Origin: Trogon surrucura
Lineage: Eukaryota > Chordata > Aves > Trogoniformes > Trogonidae
DNA: 64,000 nt
Direction: 5' to 3'
Assembly (NCBI GenBank): GCA_020746105.1
Contig: CM036617.1
Span: 203,257,971-203,321,970 of the forward strand
Below the pieces are notes generated by a model. It was given only the letters and a program-made list of their open reading frames with translations, made no database searches and was not told the origin of the DNA. Position numbers and translations under genes: made by a program. Of this stretch, positions 35,701 to 49,425 are shown piece by piece; the first letter of the stretch is position 1, and the number at the start of each line of letters is the position of its first letter.

Positions 35701-38700
35701 TATAATAATTCAGTATTAAAATCTACAATGTGGCACTGAAAATGGATATTAATGAAATTTTTTTGCAAAAGATTTCATAGTCCAATCCTAAAATCAACAT
35801 TCAGCCCCAGCCAAGTCTGTGAACTATTTTATTCTGACTACCTTTGTCTTTGAATCATTTTTTTGATCTTAAATTCCCAAAACTTAGTTTCTTAACATTG
35901 TTCATTAACTCCTGTTATACAATATATAAATTATGTACAGTCATGGTGTTATACTTCTCCCATTTACTGATATTGATATTAGTTCTTTAGCTTTAGAATT
36001 GTAAGCCACCCAAAAGCCCTCTAACTCTGCTGTACCTGTAGGCAAATACAGAAAGATATTGTGATATGACATTCTTTACTGAATTTCTATGGTTTTACTT
36101 TTCCATAGTATCACTTCTATCGGTTTCCATAGCATCACTTCTATCGGTTGCTCTATTCTCTTGACTGCTTTAATTAAAATATGGCAACTTTTTAGTAGAA
36201 AAGTTGTTGAACATTACAAAAAGAAAAAAAAAAGGATAAAAGTAACAAATGCTTATGTTTTGGAAGGATTTTTAAACATGCAGCCATAATTTACTGCATT
36301 CCAGATCAAGATTTTATCTTATTTAAAGTTAGTTCAAGTTAGTTCCCTAAGAGCAGTTAAAACAATTTAACAGAAGCAAATACTTCAGAAATATAACAGT
36401 GATGTAAATTATGACACTTATTATATACTAATTTTAGTAACTGTCTAATGAGCGGACATAATAAGTCATTAAAAGAAAGGATAACAGTGTTTTCTTCATT
36501 CTTGATGCTTAGTTACACTCCTAGTAATCCACAATGAAGGACCGTCTCATCTGCAACATGGGAAAGCTTTTTACTGGGCAGCAGTATATTTGGTGTCTGT
36601 GTGACATATAAAAGCAAAAGACAGAAGTACTTATGATAGGACAGAACTTCAGATAGAGTCTTTAAATTAGATTTAATCAGAACATAAACTAATACAGTTA
36701 GCTTTGTAAAATAACAGGAAATCCACAGAGATCAAATAGAAATGAAACAGATTTATAAATAAACATATGTCTATCTCCTACATAACCTTACAGAACAACT
36801 TTCCCCAAGGTTACAGTCAGGTGATGAAAAACTCCACAGTTTCCTCCAGGACTTCCAGAAGTGGCTTTCATTCCAGCACTTTGGAAGTGTGACTCCTCGT
36901 TTCTTGCAGGGCCAGAAGTTGCAGACTCCATGTAGAGGTCTAGTTACTACGAAAATGTTCAGGGGGCATGAACATTAATCCTATTTAACTTCTTTATCTA
37001 TTTATTTAATATTTATTCTATTGTACATATATACACATATGTATTTATCCCATTTTTATATCCCATTTATCTTGTTTGTAAAATCCATTTATGAGATTAA
37101 ACCCAACAAATTAAATACTACAGTTGAATGGATTACAACTATAACATCTTTTCCGACTAAGCCTCCTTACATCCAGCTGAATCCAGCTAGAAGCTGTAAC
37201 ATGTTCCAACATGTCATAGTATCGATCCGTCAACAGAGTGATAAAGGATGTTGCCAAATACAAGATTAAACTGTGTTTGTATTTTTATCTGTATGCTTAG
37301 TTGGAAAGGATAAAATTTATTTCTGTACCTAAATATCATTCTCTATAATGGGCATATGTATAGTTTAATGTTATGAATATAACCTCGTTTATAAATCCTG
37401 CCCTGCCACTTCTCAAGTGACTGGTATATGGTTAAGGGTCTAAATTTATGTGGCTTATTGTTGGGAGAACCAGCATGGAAAAGTTTGCAAATGAAGATGG
37501 TAGTTCTGTAGCAATTCTGTGATTATTGTCTGTCAGACCATCCATTCTCCTCAAATAATGTTAACAGAGCATGCCAGATCAGAGCTTTTCAGAAACTGCC
37601 AGGTCTGTTTTGTATTAACACTTGAAATTGACATTTGTTTAATTACAGGCTGGAATAAAAACAAGATTTAAAAAGCATCTAAGTGGAAACTAAATCTCGG
37701 TGTGTAGATTTCACTGTGAGATTTTGCAGTCAGTAAGAACACATATATCTTTATGGTTGGAGCACAGGCTGCAGGCAGACTCATAGTTATGACATTTGGG
37801 TGCTGATTCAGAAGCAATTTTCCACACGCCAATTTATGCTGACAAGAGCAGTAACTCCTATGTTGCACAACACAACCTTTCCTGTGAAGTTGCAGAGCAC
37901 TTAAACATCTTGTGTTGTTTCAGCAAAATCAGACTTCCTAGCAAAAGTGAAAAATCACTGAAGCTAGAACCCTTAGACACTGATCTCACTGCACATTTCG
38001 GTGACATCTTAACCAAAAGTGCCTGTGAGTTCTCTCATATTGTTTCAGCTGGTTGGAAATATGCTTGTTATTCACTTGAAATTTAGCTCAAGATCATGCA
38101 ATTTCACCAAAACTTTACAAATAAGTTAGATTTTTCTGTTCTTCCTGTATAACCATTTTTTACTGCCTGTAGTACAGGAAGAGCAGCACAGTCTTTCAGC
38201 TCAGGACTCCTGATACGAAGACTATTTCTTCAGAGTAACAGACATCAATTAGAGCACCGTTCCAGTTGATTCAATTCGCAGTAGAAATTTGGGATGACAT
38301 GGATCAGCCCTATAATTCATGAAGCAATGTTACTGTCAATTTCTTAAAGAGTGGGAGTAGATGAGTAAAAAAGCATTGTGTGCCCAGATGACTGCATACT
38401 GAGCTCTAAACATAACTTAGATTTGCCTTTATCAGTCATTTTTTCCCCATTTTCCTTTATTAGACTGAAACTAGAACAACAATATACACTTTCATAAAGC
38501 TTTCTTTTAAGGGACATCTTCTTTTATATTAAAGCAGTTAGATGCTTGAGATAAGACAGCCCTTAGACAGAGCAGAAGGAACTGATGGTAAGATCACAGA
38601 GGACTTTGAGTTGTGTAGGAGTCTGCTGCTGATGGGGAAACAGGTAACTTAATTACTTGTTAGTGATCTAAAGGAAAAAAAAATATACTCAATAAATTAC

Positions 38701-39103
38701 CTAAATAAACAAAACAAAAGGAAAGCCTTCACTAACTGTTCAGGAAAGATAAAACATGTTTCAGCTGAGCATCCAACCGGAGAGTAGAGAGAGCAGCTTT
38801 GATTATGATAATTGTAGATACTTCACGAGCAAGACCTATCGATGTAGCCACTAAAAGCTGCTATGCACTTTGCCAAATTAAAAGAAAGTACACGATTTTT
38901 CTGGTGAATATCCTATTGCAACTAATTATTTTTAAAATCTTGAATTTGTTGTCTTTCATTTTGCAAGCCATAAATGAATCACAGATTTATGAAGTTAGCG
39001 GGAAAGTTTCTTTGTTAGGTTGTTTCAGAACTTAATATTATGGGGTTCCTCTACTGTGTTTAAAACAGCTGCTGACAGAAACAATTGACCAATTATATCA
39101 TGA
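32753..39103. other. 6.3-kb AT-rich stretch without recognised genes or large repeats
   Basis: No exon or transposon supported. A 24-bp tandem duplication at 36101-36148 is listed separately. The 96-codon frame at 37796-38086 is the longest here; it has no recognisable domain and no clear splice context, so I treat it as chance. Confidence 0.5.
36101..36148 (+). repeat. 24-bp tandem duplication
   Basis: Two adjacent 24-base units beginning TTCCATAG and ending CTATCGGT (36101-36124 and 36125-36148) differ at a single base (GTATC versus GCATC). The near identity indicates a fairly recent local duplication. Confidence 0.9.
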
Positions 39104-39183
39104 CAGAATCATAGAATGGCCTAGACTGGAAAGGACCTTAGAGATCATTTAATCCAACCTCCCTGTCATGAGCAGGGACACAT
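39104..39183 (-). mobile_element. CR1 LINE 3' end, very short, minus strand
   Basis: The plus strand reads CAGAATCATAGAATGG, then the AAGGACCTTAGAGATCAT and TCCAACCTCCCTGTCATG blocks that mark the last 80 bases of CR1. The copy is 5' truncated after this short tail segment and carries no coding part. Confidence 0.9.
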
Positions 39184-40904
39184 AAAACAATTACCATATT
39201 GTTAACTCTTAATAGCTTTTTCTTGAAAGCTAAAAAATGTGAGAGAAGATATGCTATCCCTGATTAGAGAAAAGAACCATCAGAGCAGTTATTGTGCTTC
39301 TCAAGTGACATGATTTAATAAGCTTTACAGGAAAATCCTCTTTAACATGCACAGAGTGAGTTATGTGCTAGTATTTATGTTGGTAGGTGCAGAAGTTCTG
39401 ACCCATGCAATAATCAGATGGCATTTTAGAGGAGGAGGTAATCCTGTCATTGGAAAGTCTTGCTATTGATCAAAAGATCATCTATTTTAAAAAGTAAAAG
39501 AAAGAGACAAAACCATTGTGAATATACATCAGTGTGAATCTTGTTTTAAAAATTGTAGGTCTTCTAGATGTCTTAAGCTGTTTATTAGTTTCCTAATTAT
39601 TCTTCAGTCATCATTCACAATGTACTAATAGAATTACACATAGTTTTCAGACTCATTAGCTTTAAATACAAGAAAGTAATTCTTCTGAGACTGTGATGCT
39701 TAAAAGTTTTGCAGTGTTGTGTCAGACTGAAATCTGCAGGGCCAGTGTTTTGAACTACCTAGCTACTAAGAGTTAAGCAGAACGTAGGTTGACTGTTGTC
39801 TTGCAGCATTAGCTATAGAGTCACTAGGAGATGGTGAGACATTGCAAATTATAGTAAGGAAAACACACAAAAGGACTCATTTACTTTGAATAAGATTTTT
39901 CTTTAATCTTAGGGTCCTTCTGCTATCATGGTGACAGTCTGAACCACGTTTGACAAATTCCAAGTTCCAGGAAATTCTCAGCATAGATATATATTTAGAT
40001 CTGTTAATATTTAGTCAGATAAGGCCATCAGAGATTCTTTTTGTCTTGAAATCTCTATCATAATAGTACTTGGGCTGACCAGGATTTTCTTACCTGCTAC
40101 ATTTCCAATGAACCAAATATTACACCTGAAATGACATTGCTTCTGCCATCAGAAAACTGCTTTACTATTGTGCATAGCCTGCTACAGCCAAGTAAGAGTT
40201 GAAGAAAAAGGAGTGTGACTGGAATATAGGCAGATGAAGACTAATAAAAATGCAGGCTTTCACCCTGTGTGCTGTAAGCCAAATACTGTAAAGTAAGTGT
40301 GCCGAACTTTTGTATCATGTACAGGTTTTAAAAGTGTGGAAGAGATTCATTTTACATCTCAATGACCTACTTTTCCAGGAGGAAGAACTTCATATCATTA
40401 TGCATAACCCAGCAGTTTGGAAACCAGCTGTAGAAGAGAAACCAAGAGTAATGAGGGGAGGAAGGACTACAGGGATTCAAGAGTCTGTACATTGGTGAAA
40501 ATGCAGCTAAATATGCCTGCAGGCAGTAGCAGCTCTAAAACTTTTGTGGGAGTAAATTAAAACTCAGAGGCAAAGGATATAAAGTTCTGGCGGGTGATAA
40601 TCCCACTATTCCCAGGTAAAATCTCTCCCCATCTTCAGTGCATAAGAGACAGAAAGAGGTGGTCAAATAATTATGAAAAGTAAATGTTCGTCCTTTAGTT
40701 AATTTCTCATAGCAGAAGGAAGAGAGAAATGTAACTAAACAGCAATGTCAAACGACACAAAGAGCAGACTTCAGATTAGTAAATATGATTTCCCAAGTAC
40801 TTTTTGACTTCTGAAAGCTCCAGCTTCCCTTCAAATGTGCACAGATATTTCCCCTTGAAAAAAAACACAAAGTGTAATAGTGTCTAAGCTGTTTAGAAGG
40901 AACT
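39184..40904. other. AT-rich stretch without recognised genes
   Basis: No exon or transposon supported between the short CR1 tail and the next CR1 copy. Only short chance frames are present. Confidence 0.5.
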
Positions 40905-42343
40905 TCCATTTACCACAGGCTTGTCAATGTGATGCTAGGCTTCACACATCCATCTACACGAAGGGCCAGAAGGAGGATCCGAGGAACTATAGACCTGTCA
41001 GCCTTACCTCGGTACTGGGGAAGGTTATGGAGCTGTTGATCTTGAGTGCACTCACATGGTATGTGAAGGAGAGCCAGGGGATCAGGGCCAGCTAGCATGG
41101 GTTCATGAAAGACAGGTCCTGTTTGACCAACCTGATCCCCTTCTATGATCAGGTGACTCACCTAGTGGATAAAGAAAAGGCTGTGGATGTTGTCTTCCTG
41201 GATTTTGGTAAAGCCTTCCACACCATGTTGAACAGCATTCTGCTAGATAAGCTGGTGGCTCATGGCTTAGATAGGTGTACTCTTCACTGGGTTAAAAACT
41301 GGCTGGATGGTCAAGCCCAGAGAATTGTGGTTGAATGGAGTGAAATCCAGCTTTTGGTCAGTCACAAGTGGTGTTCCCCAGGGCTCAGTTTTGGGGCCAG
41401 TCTGGTTGAATATCTTTGTCAATGATCTGGATGAGGGGATCGAGTCCAGCTTCAGTAAATGCATAGATGACAGCAAACTCAGCCGAGTGTTGATTTGCTG
41501 CAGGGTAAGATGGCTTTACAGAGGGATCTAGACAGGTAGGATTGATGGGTCAAGGTCAATTATATGAGATTTGACAAGGCCAAGTGACAGATCTTGCTCT
41601 TGGATCACAACAATCCCAGTCATCACTACAGGCTTGGGGAAGAATGTCTGGAAAGATGCCCAGAGGAAAATGGTCTGGGGTGTTGATTGACAGCTGGCTG
41701 AACATGAGCCAGCAGTGTGCCCAGGTGGCCAAGAAGGCCAAGAACATTTTGGCCTGTATCAAACAAAGAGTGTCCAGCAGGTGTAGAGAAGTGATTGTAT
41801 CCCTTTACTCAGTACTGATGAGAACACATTTTGTGCACTGTGTTCACTTTTGGGTGCCTCAGTGTAAGAAAGACTCCAAGGTGCTGGAGCATGTCCAGAA
41901 AAAGGCAACAAAGCTGGTGAAGGGTCTGAAGAACAAGTCTTATGAGGAGCGGCTGAAGGAACTGGTATTGTTTAGTATGGAGAAGAGGAGGCTAAGGGGA
42001 GACTTCGTTGCTCTCTACAACTACGTGAAAGGAGGTTGTAGCGAGGTGGAGGTCAGTCTCTTCTGCCACGTAGCGAGTGGTAGGATGAGAAGAAATGGCC
42101 CCAAGTTTTTCCAGGGAAGATTTAGTTTGGGTATTAGAAAACCATTTCTTAACCAAAAGGGTTGTCGAGCATTGGAACAGGCTGTCCAGGGAAGTGGTGG
42201 AGTCACCAACCCTGGAGGTGTTAAAAAACCATATAGATATGGCATTTTGCGACACAGTTTAGTCATCATGGTAGTGTTGGGTTGACAGTTGGACTTGATG
42301 ATCTTAGAGGTGTTTTCCAACCTTAATGATTCTATGATTCTAT
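40905..42343 (+). mobile_element. CR1 LINE, 5' truncated, plus strand
   Basis: This CR1 begins just upstream of the RT (QKEDPRNYRPVSLTSVLGKV, about 40965). It passes through all RT motifs and the C-terminal domain and ends with ATTCTATGATTCTAT at 42343. Its C-terminal frame (41584-42285) is the longest open frame of the window, at 233 codons. Frameshifts lie near 41335 (an extra base relative to the usual VVVNGVKSS text) and before the C-terminal frame. The normal ORF2 ending is replaced by out-of-frame residues. Confidence 0.94.
40960..42285 (+). pseudogene. Frameshifted CR1 ORF2: RT core and C-terminal domain
   Basis: Three consecutive frames make up this relic. 41105-41425 carries SCLTNLIPFYDQVTHLVDKE and motif A as VFLDFGKAFHTM. 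41307-41531 carries motif B ([20 protein letters not shown]) and the catalytic box as KCIDDSKL, where both aspartates survive but the preceding FA is CI. 41584-42285 carries [39 protein letters not shown] and the final FNQKG-like segment. Since the motifs are split between frames, no functional polymerase could be made. Confidence 0.87.
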
Positions 42344-45300
42344 CATGTCCTTATAGTTATAAGATGGAAATCCTTTTCCTGACTTGCTTGCTTTCCGCTA
42401 GCTCACTTTGATTCTCACATACTGCTCCTGGCTGAGGATTGTGCATGTGACTGGGTAATACAAAGCAATCTTAACACAAATTTCTTCCGTTTTTTTCTTC
42501 CAAAAAGAACAGAGTCATCAAAGAATAAACAAATGCCAAACCAAGAATGTCTTTAAACTTGGGTCATGTTAGTAACTGCTGGAAAAACCCTTAGACAAAC
42601 CAGAGACTTCTGTAATTTAGTTACTATTACAATTATACTTTTTTTTTTTTTTAGTCCAAATACATGTTGAAACAGGTTTGTGCTTTAAAAAAAAAGGAGT
42701 GGAAGTGTAGACCCAGGCTGAATCCAGTGAGTTTCTCTAATACAGTCAGAAAATATATTATATGGAAGAAATTGGGTTAACATAGTGTTCCATATTTCTG
42801 CTCCAGAAAAAATATTTTCATAAAGAATCTTGCCTTATCTCTTTGTTCTAAACAGACATCTCACTGCTGAAGAGCAATTGATACACTCCTCCCAATGGCT
42901 GAGTCCAAAGGAACTCTACTCTTGCCTTTTTAACTCATTTTATGGCTAACACCAATAACAGGTCAGAAGAAGAAAGGTTAAATGCAGTAGTTGTAGCTCA
43001 TGCTTTCCTTGTAGCTGCAAGGTCTGTATTCTTAAGAAGGAGAAGTTGTAAATAATTTTTTTGTTAGCCAAATTCTGATCAGTTGTAGTACGAAAATTTA
43101 TTTAATCATTTTGGATCAGCCACATCCTACTCTGTCTGAGCCTTGCTCCTTATCTTTAAGGTCAAGGGCTGTGATGGGAACTCTATTTGTATGAGAGGCC
43201 TAGCAGCAGACCACTTTTGCATATAACAATTATCGGTTTTGCAGACTTATTGTATGTTAGCAGTATTTTGAATAGATATACTAGTGCCAGGAAAAGAACC
43301 AGAACTTAAATATTTATTAAACCTTATTCAGATGCTTTAAATACATGCTGTATATTTTATTTAAATAAATAAGCTGTAAGCTCTCTCTGCATCCTTAACA
43401 TTTCATTTTTTCACACATTTTCTTTCTCAGATTTATTCAATACCCAGTAAAATCTCATCCTTTTGGTAGATTGCCACAGGCTGCCAGGTTTGTATGGTAC
43501 ATTTCAGAGTACTCCAGAGGAATAAACACAGGTGGGATTAGGGAAAGGCTTTATTCTCTCTTTTCCCAAAATAAAAGTACATTCTGTTGATCACATGTTG
43601 TAAGTAGGCACTACAGGGCCAGACATTGGGTTCAGCAGAAATAAAGATAGACAGAAAGGCAAAAGAGCAAGAGAAGCTCAATTAAAATTGAATAATACCT
43701 GTTCTTCTGTTAAGATCACTGTCACTGATATGACAATCAAAAAACACCAACACATTGTCAGTTGTAAATAAGAGCTGGAAAAAACTCATGCAATCTGTTA
43801 CTCATGGCAGAATGTCCACTTTTCCTCCCACTTCATCTTTTCCATTAAACAAGCCACAAGTTCTAGTTGTAAAAGAAGGAGTTTTCTGAGGCCTTGAAAG
43901 TAGGAGACTGGTAGTGAATCGCTGATTTAGAGAGGGAGATTTATTTCTAAATAAAACATTTTAATTATCCATCAGAAGAGTCATAGTTCTTTTTTAATCC
44001 TTATTTTAAACTTTTGTTTTTCTAAGAAAAACCCCTCATAGTCTGATGTGCTAAAATTCAAGAACCTCTAGAATCCACTGAGTAGTATGGATGTATGGAC
44101 CACGCAGCTCAGTATCATGTCATCTTCTGTGACAAGCTTCAGTTGTCTTGGTGCAACACATTAGAGGACAGGTGGCAAATGAATCGTCTAATGAGGTGGG
44201 AGGGAAGGACGGGTTGCAAATTATTTAGATAATGGTAAAATTTAGTCTAGGGGTCTGGAAGCTTTGCTTATAATTCTGTCTTATTCTTTCTGTTTTCTCT
44301 ATAATTATGGATATACTGGCCATCTGTACAAACACTCAATTTCTGAATATCTTCAGTTGTCTTTGACATTCTTGTGCAGTTGTGCTTTTCTGTCCAACCC
44401 TGAGCTGTATGAAGACAAACATCCTGAATAGATCACTTTTATCAGCCATTTCCTGTTTGTCATGCTATGCACACACCTCAAAGGAGGTGCTCAGAGCCAG
44501 TTTAGCCAAAAGTTCATATCATTTATCTGTAAGTATCTTCATGGCTAGTTTTTCCTGCTATCAGCTCTTGTTCCCAAGAAGTCTTTAATGAACCTTTGTC
44601 ATCAGTCAGCTTGGTGGATGCAGTAAAACAAACTCTAATTTGCTCTTGAAGATGCCTCAATGACTTTCCAGCAATGGCTTGGATTTAGCCTGCTCCAAGG
44701 TCAGATGGGAAGTGCAGGAAGACTCAGATGAGGGCTGAATTTACTTTGCCAAGTGCAGATAAAAGTGTCACATGCTGGACCACACACTGTATGCAACTCG
44801 GGCTGTAGAAAAGACCTAAAACCAGTCAAGTAAAGCAAAACCACCTGCCTCCCACCCCGGTCTAGACCCTTCAATAGATCAATGGATGGCTTATTGCCAG
44901 CCTAGGAAAAACAAACTCTTTAAAAAGACAAGTTTGAAATTTTCCATATAGATAATGTTAGTGATTTGCAGAAAATCTTTAGCTCATTGCCCCATCAATC
45001 TACATCAAAAGTCGCTGTGATTAACAATGAAGAAGAACATTAAAAAATAGGGTTTGGCACAAGTCTCCTAAATTCAGGCTTTGAAAGATGAGGTTTTGTA
45101 AATGTAAACCTGTTCATTGTATATTGTATGAAACCAATGGAAATACTTCATTTTTAATAATAAAGTTTATAAAATAGTTTTCACAAGTTATACATTATGA
45201 AAATAGACATGCTTGAAAAGCGTAGTTTGTCATGATAGAGACAAGATTTCAGAAAGCTCTTTTATGCCCATACTATTTTTTATTTGACAAACTACTTATT

Positions 45301-46821
45301 TATTATCAGTTTTAATGAGACAGAAATAAAAAGAAGAAAATACTATGACTTCATTTGGACAGAAAATCTCAATATGCTGCTTACTAAAATGTTGGACTTG
45401 GACTCAACATTTAGTTTGCTACATATGTTAAAAAATAAAAATAGTGGAAAAGGGTGTTATTTATTCTCCATTTCCATTTCCTTCCAAGTTTAAAGTATTT
45501 AAATTTAAAGTTGACTCAGAACATACATGCATTAGAGCAATAATAATAAAAAATGATAATTTTTATAGCTGTGGAAAAAAAAAGATCAAATGGGAAATGC
45601 TTTACAAATCTCTGTTCAAAGTGAGACTGGCAAGTACAAATCAAATTAGGTGAATGTTTTTTTATAAGCCCTAGTATAAAAATGAGCCACCACCAGAGAA
45701 AAATCCCTAAAAAAAAGAATAAATTAGGAGCGTGGATCGTTGTTGAAATAAAGAAACAACTAAATATTTGTTTCTTGAGAAATGGAAGTCAGAACACAAA
45801 ACCTCCACAAAGAAATTATCAGTCACTGTTAGAATTGGAAACAAAATTTTGTAAAGTTGAAATGCTTCAGTGCCATCTAAGAAGAAGATGTGATACAATA
45901 TAGCCTGAGATAAGCTTCTTGAAAAGGGAATGAAACATTCTTTAAACAAAGAAGTGCTAGATTAATCTGAGTATATACAAATATGAATATACAATATGTA
46001 TATGAAATATACATATATACATATATGTATATGAAATATACATATGAAAAACTGGCTTCTTACAAGTAATATTAACACTTTGCCAATTACAGAAGGTAGT
46101 TGGCCTGACAGTTTCTCAGATTGTTTTTAAAAGATGATCTTTAAAAGATATATGCATCAAACCCCGTAAGTCCTTTTCTTACCACAGGAAAAGTTACAAG
46201 CATGTGTGGTTTTAAAAGATAAGTCTGGTCTGCATGGCTAACAAAGAGTTATTCTTAAGAAGCTCTTGGCCACTAATGTGAGGTCAGAAGAGTTAACTTC
46301 TTGAATAATTACTGATACTGGCAAGGAATTCATTTGCATGGGGAGAACTCAGAATCTTGATGCCAAAGATCACGTAGTCCCAAGCAAACCAGAGTGAGGG
46401 TCTGGCAAATGATGGGCTAGCAGCTATGGAGGGAAGCCCCATAGAAGGTCTTGGGAATGCTCCCGGGAAGAGTCAGTAACATGCACTAACTGTGTTTATA
46501 ACATGTGCCTTCCACAGGTTTGTTTATCTTGCTCTGTGTTTTCCTTTTTTTTTTTTTTACCTGTTGTGAAAGGGTGGTTAAAGGAGATTAGAGAAATGGG
46601 TTGTGTAGCTGAAGAGATGTTGAGTGGATTTAACCTTTCTGTATATCTTGCCAGAAGGTGAACTTCAGGAAAATCCTTTCAGAAACATCCAGAGAAACAC
46701 AAATATGTTGAGATCATGCTGAATGTTCAAGTGGAAACATTGCTTCTGTTTTAGATCAAAGAACTTCAAGCAGAAGTTGGTTACCTTGTGAATTAGCAGG
46801 TCTGGTAATTCTTCTTCCCAT
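42344..46821. other. 4.5-kb AT-rich stretch without recognised genes
   Basis: No exon or transposon supported. A T-run lies near 42640-42652 and a palindromic AT-rich duplication at 45994-46045 (listed). A T-run lies near 46545-46558. Confidence 0.5.
45994..46045. repeat. Duplicated AT-rich palindrome
   Basis: A 23-base sequence made of ATATGTATAT, GAA and ATATACATAT occurs perfectly at 45994-46016 and again at 46023-46045, a 29-base period. Each copy is an inverted repeat with 10-base arms and a 3-base spacer, and the whole region can fold in several ways. Confidence 0.85.
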
Positions 46822-47000
46822 ATCATAGGATTATAGAATCATAGATTATTGATTTGGAAGGAACCTCAAGGTTGGGGAATTCACCACTTCGCTTGGAAGA
46901 CTATTCTAATGTCTAATTGCTCTCATGGTGAAAAATTTTCCTCTGGAGTCCAAGGAGAGTTTCTCCAGGAGTAACTTGTACCCATTACCCTTGTCCCATA
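46822..47000 (-). mobile_element. Older CR1 LINE 3' end, minus strand
   Basis: The plus strand begins with octamer-like TCATAGGATTATAGAATCATAG and the GGAAGGAACCTCAAGG block. It continues with text matching the 3' untranslated and C-terminal end of CR1 (CCACTTCGCTTGGAAGAC, GTGAAAAATTTTCCTC, CCATTACCCTTGTCCCAT). It is more diverged than most copies here. The right boundary is approximate and may extend past 47000. Confidence 0.8.
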
Positions 47001-49288
47001 TCTGGGAGTCCAAACCACAATACTTGGGGCAGTATTTCCTAAAAGATATTTTATTTTTGAAAGCAAATTGAAACAAGTCTGATCCCTTAATCAGAAATCT
47101 CATCAGTTTTGATAATAACAGGAATTCTACTCTCTTGTAACCCAGTTGAAACCTGTTAATTGTCCTACACTTCCCATTAGATAAGATGGTGCATGTTTAA
47201 ATTCCTCCTCAAATAACTAGGAAAGGTCCCCATCGCACAGAATAATCTTAACCTCCTCAGTCATGTAATTAATTTATGGGGCAAGAGGCTGGGCAGAACC
47301 ATTTACTTGGGATGGGTCCAGGCTGGTATTAGAAGTGATTCCAGATTGTGGTTTAGTGCCTTACTACGCTCCAAAGTGCCTTAGCCTTGGCTAGAAGACC
47401 AGTTTGAAAAGTCAATTTTGTCCTTTTTATGTGTGCTATTTTTGTGGTTTTATTTGATTTTTTAAAGATTATTTATAGACTACCTTTATTTTTTTCCCCC
47501 CTAATCTAGTGTGGTTAGTAGCATGCCTCAAAGCAAACATAAACACTTGATTTCAGGTTCCGAGAGAATTAAACCCATTTTATTTCTCCTCCAGACTAAG
47601 TTACTAGTAACTAAGTCATTCTTTCTCAGTTGCCCCCAGAAGGTTTGTTTTGCTGCAGAATGGTTTGTGTCTCAGCTATGTTAAAGTGAATCATAAATCC
47701 AGCTCCTTAATTGTCTGTAGGACAAATCTCCAAAAGAACTCTAGGATTTGTTACTAGAAAAATATCTGAGCAAACAGCCTGGATTAACTAAAGTTGAAAA
47801 TACGGTCTATTGCTTAAAAACTAATACAAAATTACTTGGCTGATTAACTGGCAAAGCAGATGTCTCAGGTGAGTAATGGAATAAACCATCTACCAGCTGA
47901 CAGACAAGATCACTGTACTTTGTGGATAAATTGACACATATACAGAGTACTACTCCATGTCTGCCAGTTCAACTGGCTAGTGATAAAGAATAATCCCAAA
48001 TGTAAACACTGAAATCTAATCTGAAATACCAGCACTCAGGAAGCCAGTTCTTCAGCTCTAAAAGCTCGTGCCAGGTAGAATACAACTCCTGCAGTGAATG
48101 TGCAGATTAGGGAAGGCTTGAAAGGCAATCAGCTCACTGGTGGTAACAAGTTAAAAATCATCACCCCTACTAACTTTCAGCACAGGTTACCACTGGCAAA
48201 CAGAAGGGAGAGATGTGGCCAAGAGTAAAAAGGAACAGGATCCTTCACTAGACTGCAACAGAGTACTGTTTCCAAATCTTGGTATACACTTTGATAATAT
48301 TGTTCTACTTTACATTTGTTCTACTTTAAAATACAATTTGTGTAGGTATATGACAGATCATTACTGGTAACAATTGGGAATTTCATATACAACTCCAAAA
48401 TAGCACCTCTGTTTCAATGCAAAGTCATTCTTCCCATTCAGTTGTTAATGTCTGGTGGTTTGTCATTATATAAACAGGTGGAGTTGATGAATATGCAATG
48501 AGAGAGACTGAAGCTGCCCATTTCTGCTCAATATGGCCTCCTGCTGCCTTGTCCACCTGCTTTGAATTTACTTCCAGAATGCAGCATTTTTCACCATTTG
48601 CTCAAGTGCTTTCTAATGGGAGACTCCATCCTGATTGTAATTTGTTTTCCAGAGAATGCAGAATATGGATCCCAAGCACACAATGCCATTCTGTATTACT
48701 ATAACTGTTATTAATATAAAGTATTCCGACTGCACAGAGTAACATAAAGTCAAATCACACTAATCAATGTCATCAGTTAAAGTGTCACAAAAAGAATGTA
48801 TTTCTTCAGAATAGAAAAATCTAAACTGAAACAGCTTTGTTTAAGGACTAGAGCATGTAACCTTTTTGCTATCAAATTCCTTACTAGTTGAGTAGGTCCT
48901 TTCAAATCAAAGATGCTTCATGGATGGGTAAAATGGGGCTATGGCTCAGAATAAATGTCGAATCAACCTGAATGAAGGTTGTACAACGTAGCCCAAAAAT
49001 AGCATGACAGAAAAGGAATTAAATTAGAATCATAATGCATAGCTAAAATGACCCAATTTGAATTTATATCATCAGACCAATAGTATTTGAATTTCCACAG
49101 TTACTGACTTCTTAAATTAGAACATTTAACTTGCAGGCTTGCAAATCATTATGATTTAGCATGGCAAATGTTGCATAGCAGCAGAGATGGAACTACATAT
49201 CTGTATGTTTCAAAGCACTTGATTGTTACCTGTCATGGAGCTACAGTACCTGTCCTGCAGTTCAGTCTGACACTACATCTGGCATGAG
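47001..49288. other. AT-rich stretch without recognised genes
   Basis: No exon or transposon supported, apart from a possible continuation of the old CR1 fragment at its left edge. Confidence 0.45.
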
Positions 49289-49425
49289 AATTTATAGAAT
49301 CATACAGTAATTTAAGTTCAAAGGGACCTTCAGAGATAATTTTGTGTAACACACTGCTCAGAGCAGATCTGCATAGATTAGGTCATTCAAAGACACCTTT
49401 ACCTGAGATTTGAACAGGGTCAGCA
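49289..49425 (-). mobile_element. Older CR1 LINE 3' end, minus strand
   Basis: The plus strand shows TATAGAATCATACAG, then GTTCAAAGGGACCTTCAGAG and a degraded tail region ending near GATTTGAACAGGGTCAGCAG. This pattern marks a decayed CR1 3' end. No coding sequence remains. Confidence 0.75.

Noticed and set aside
37796..38086. 96-codon plus-strand frame outside known repeats
   Set aside because: No motif or supporting context; most likely chance, though cross-species conservation was not testable here.
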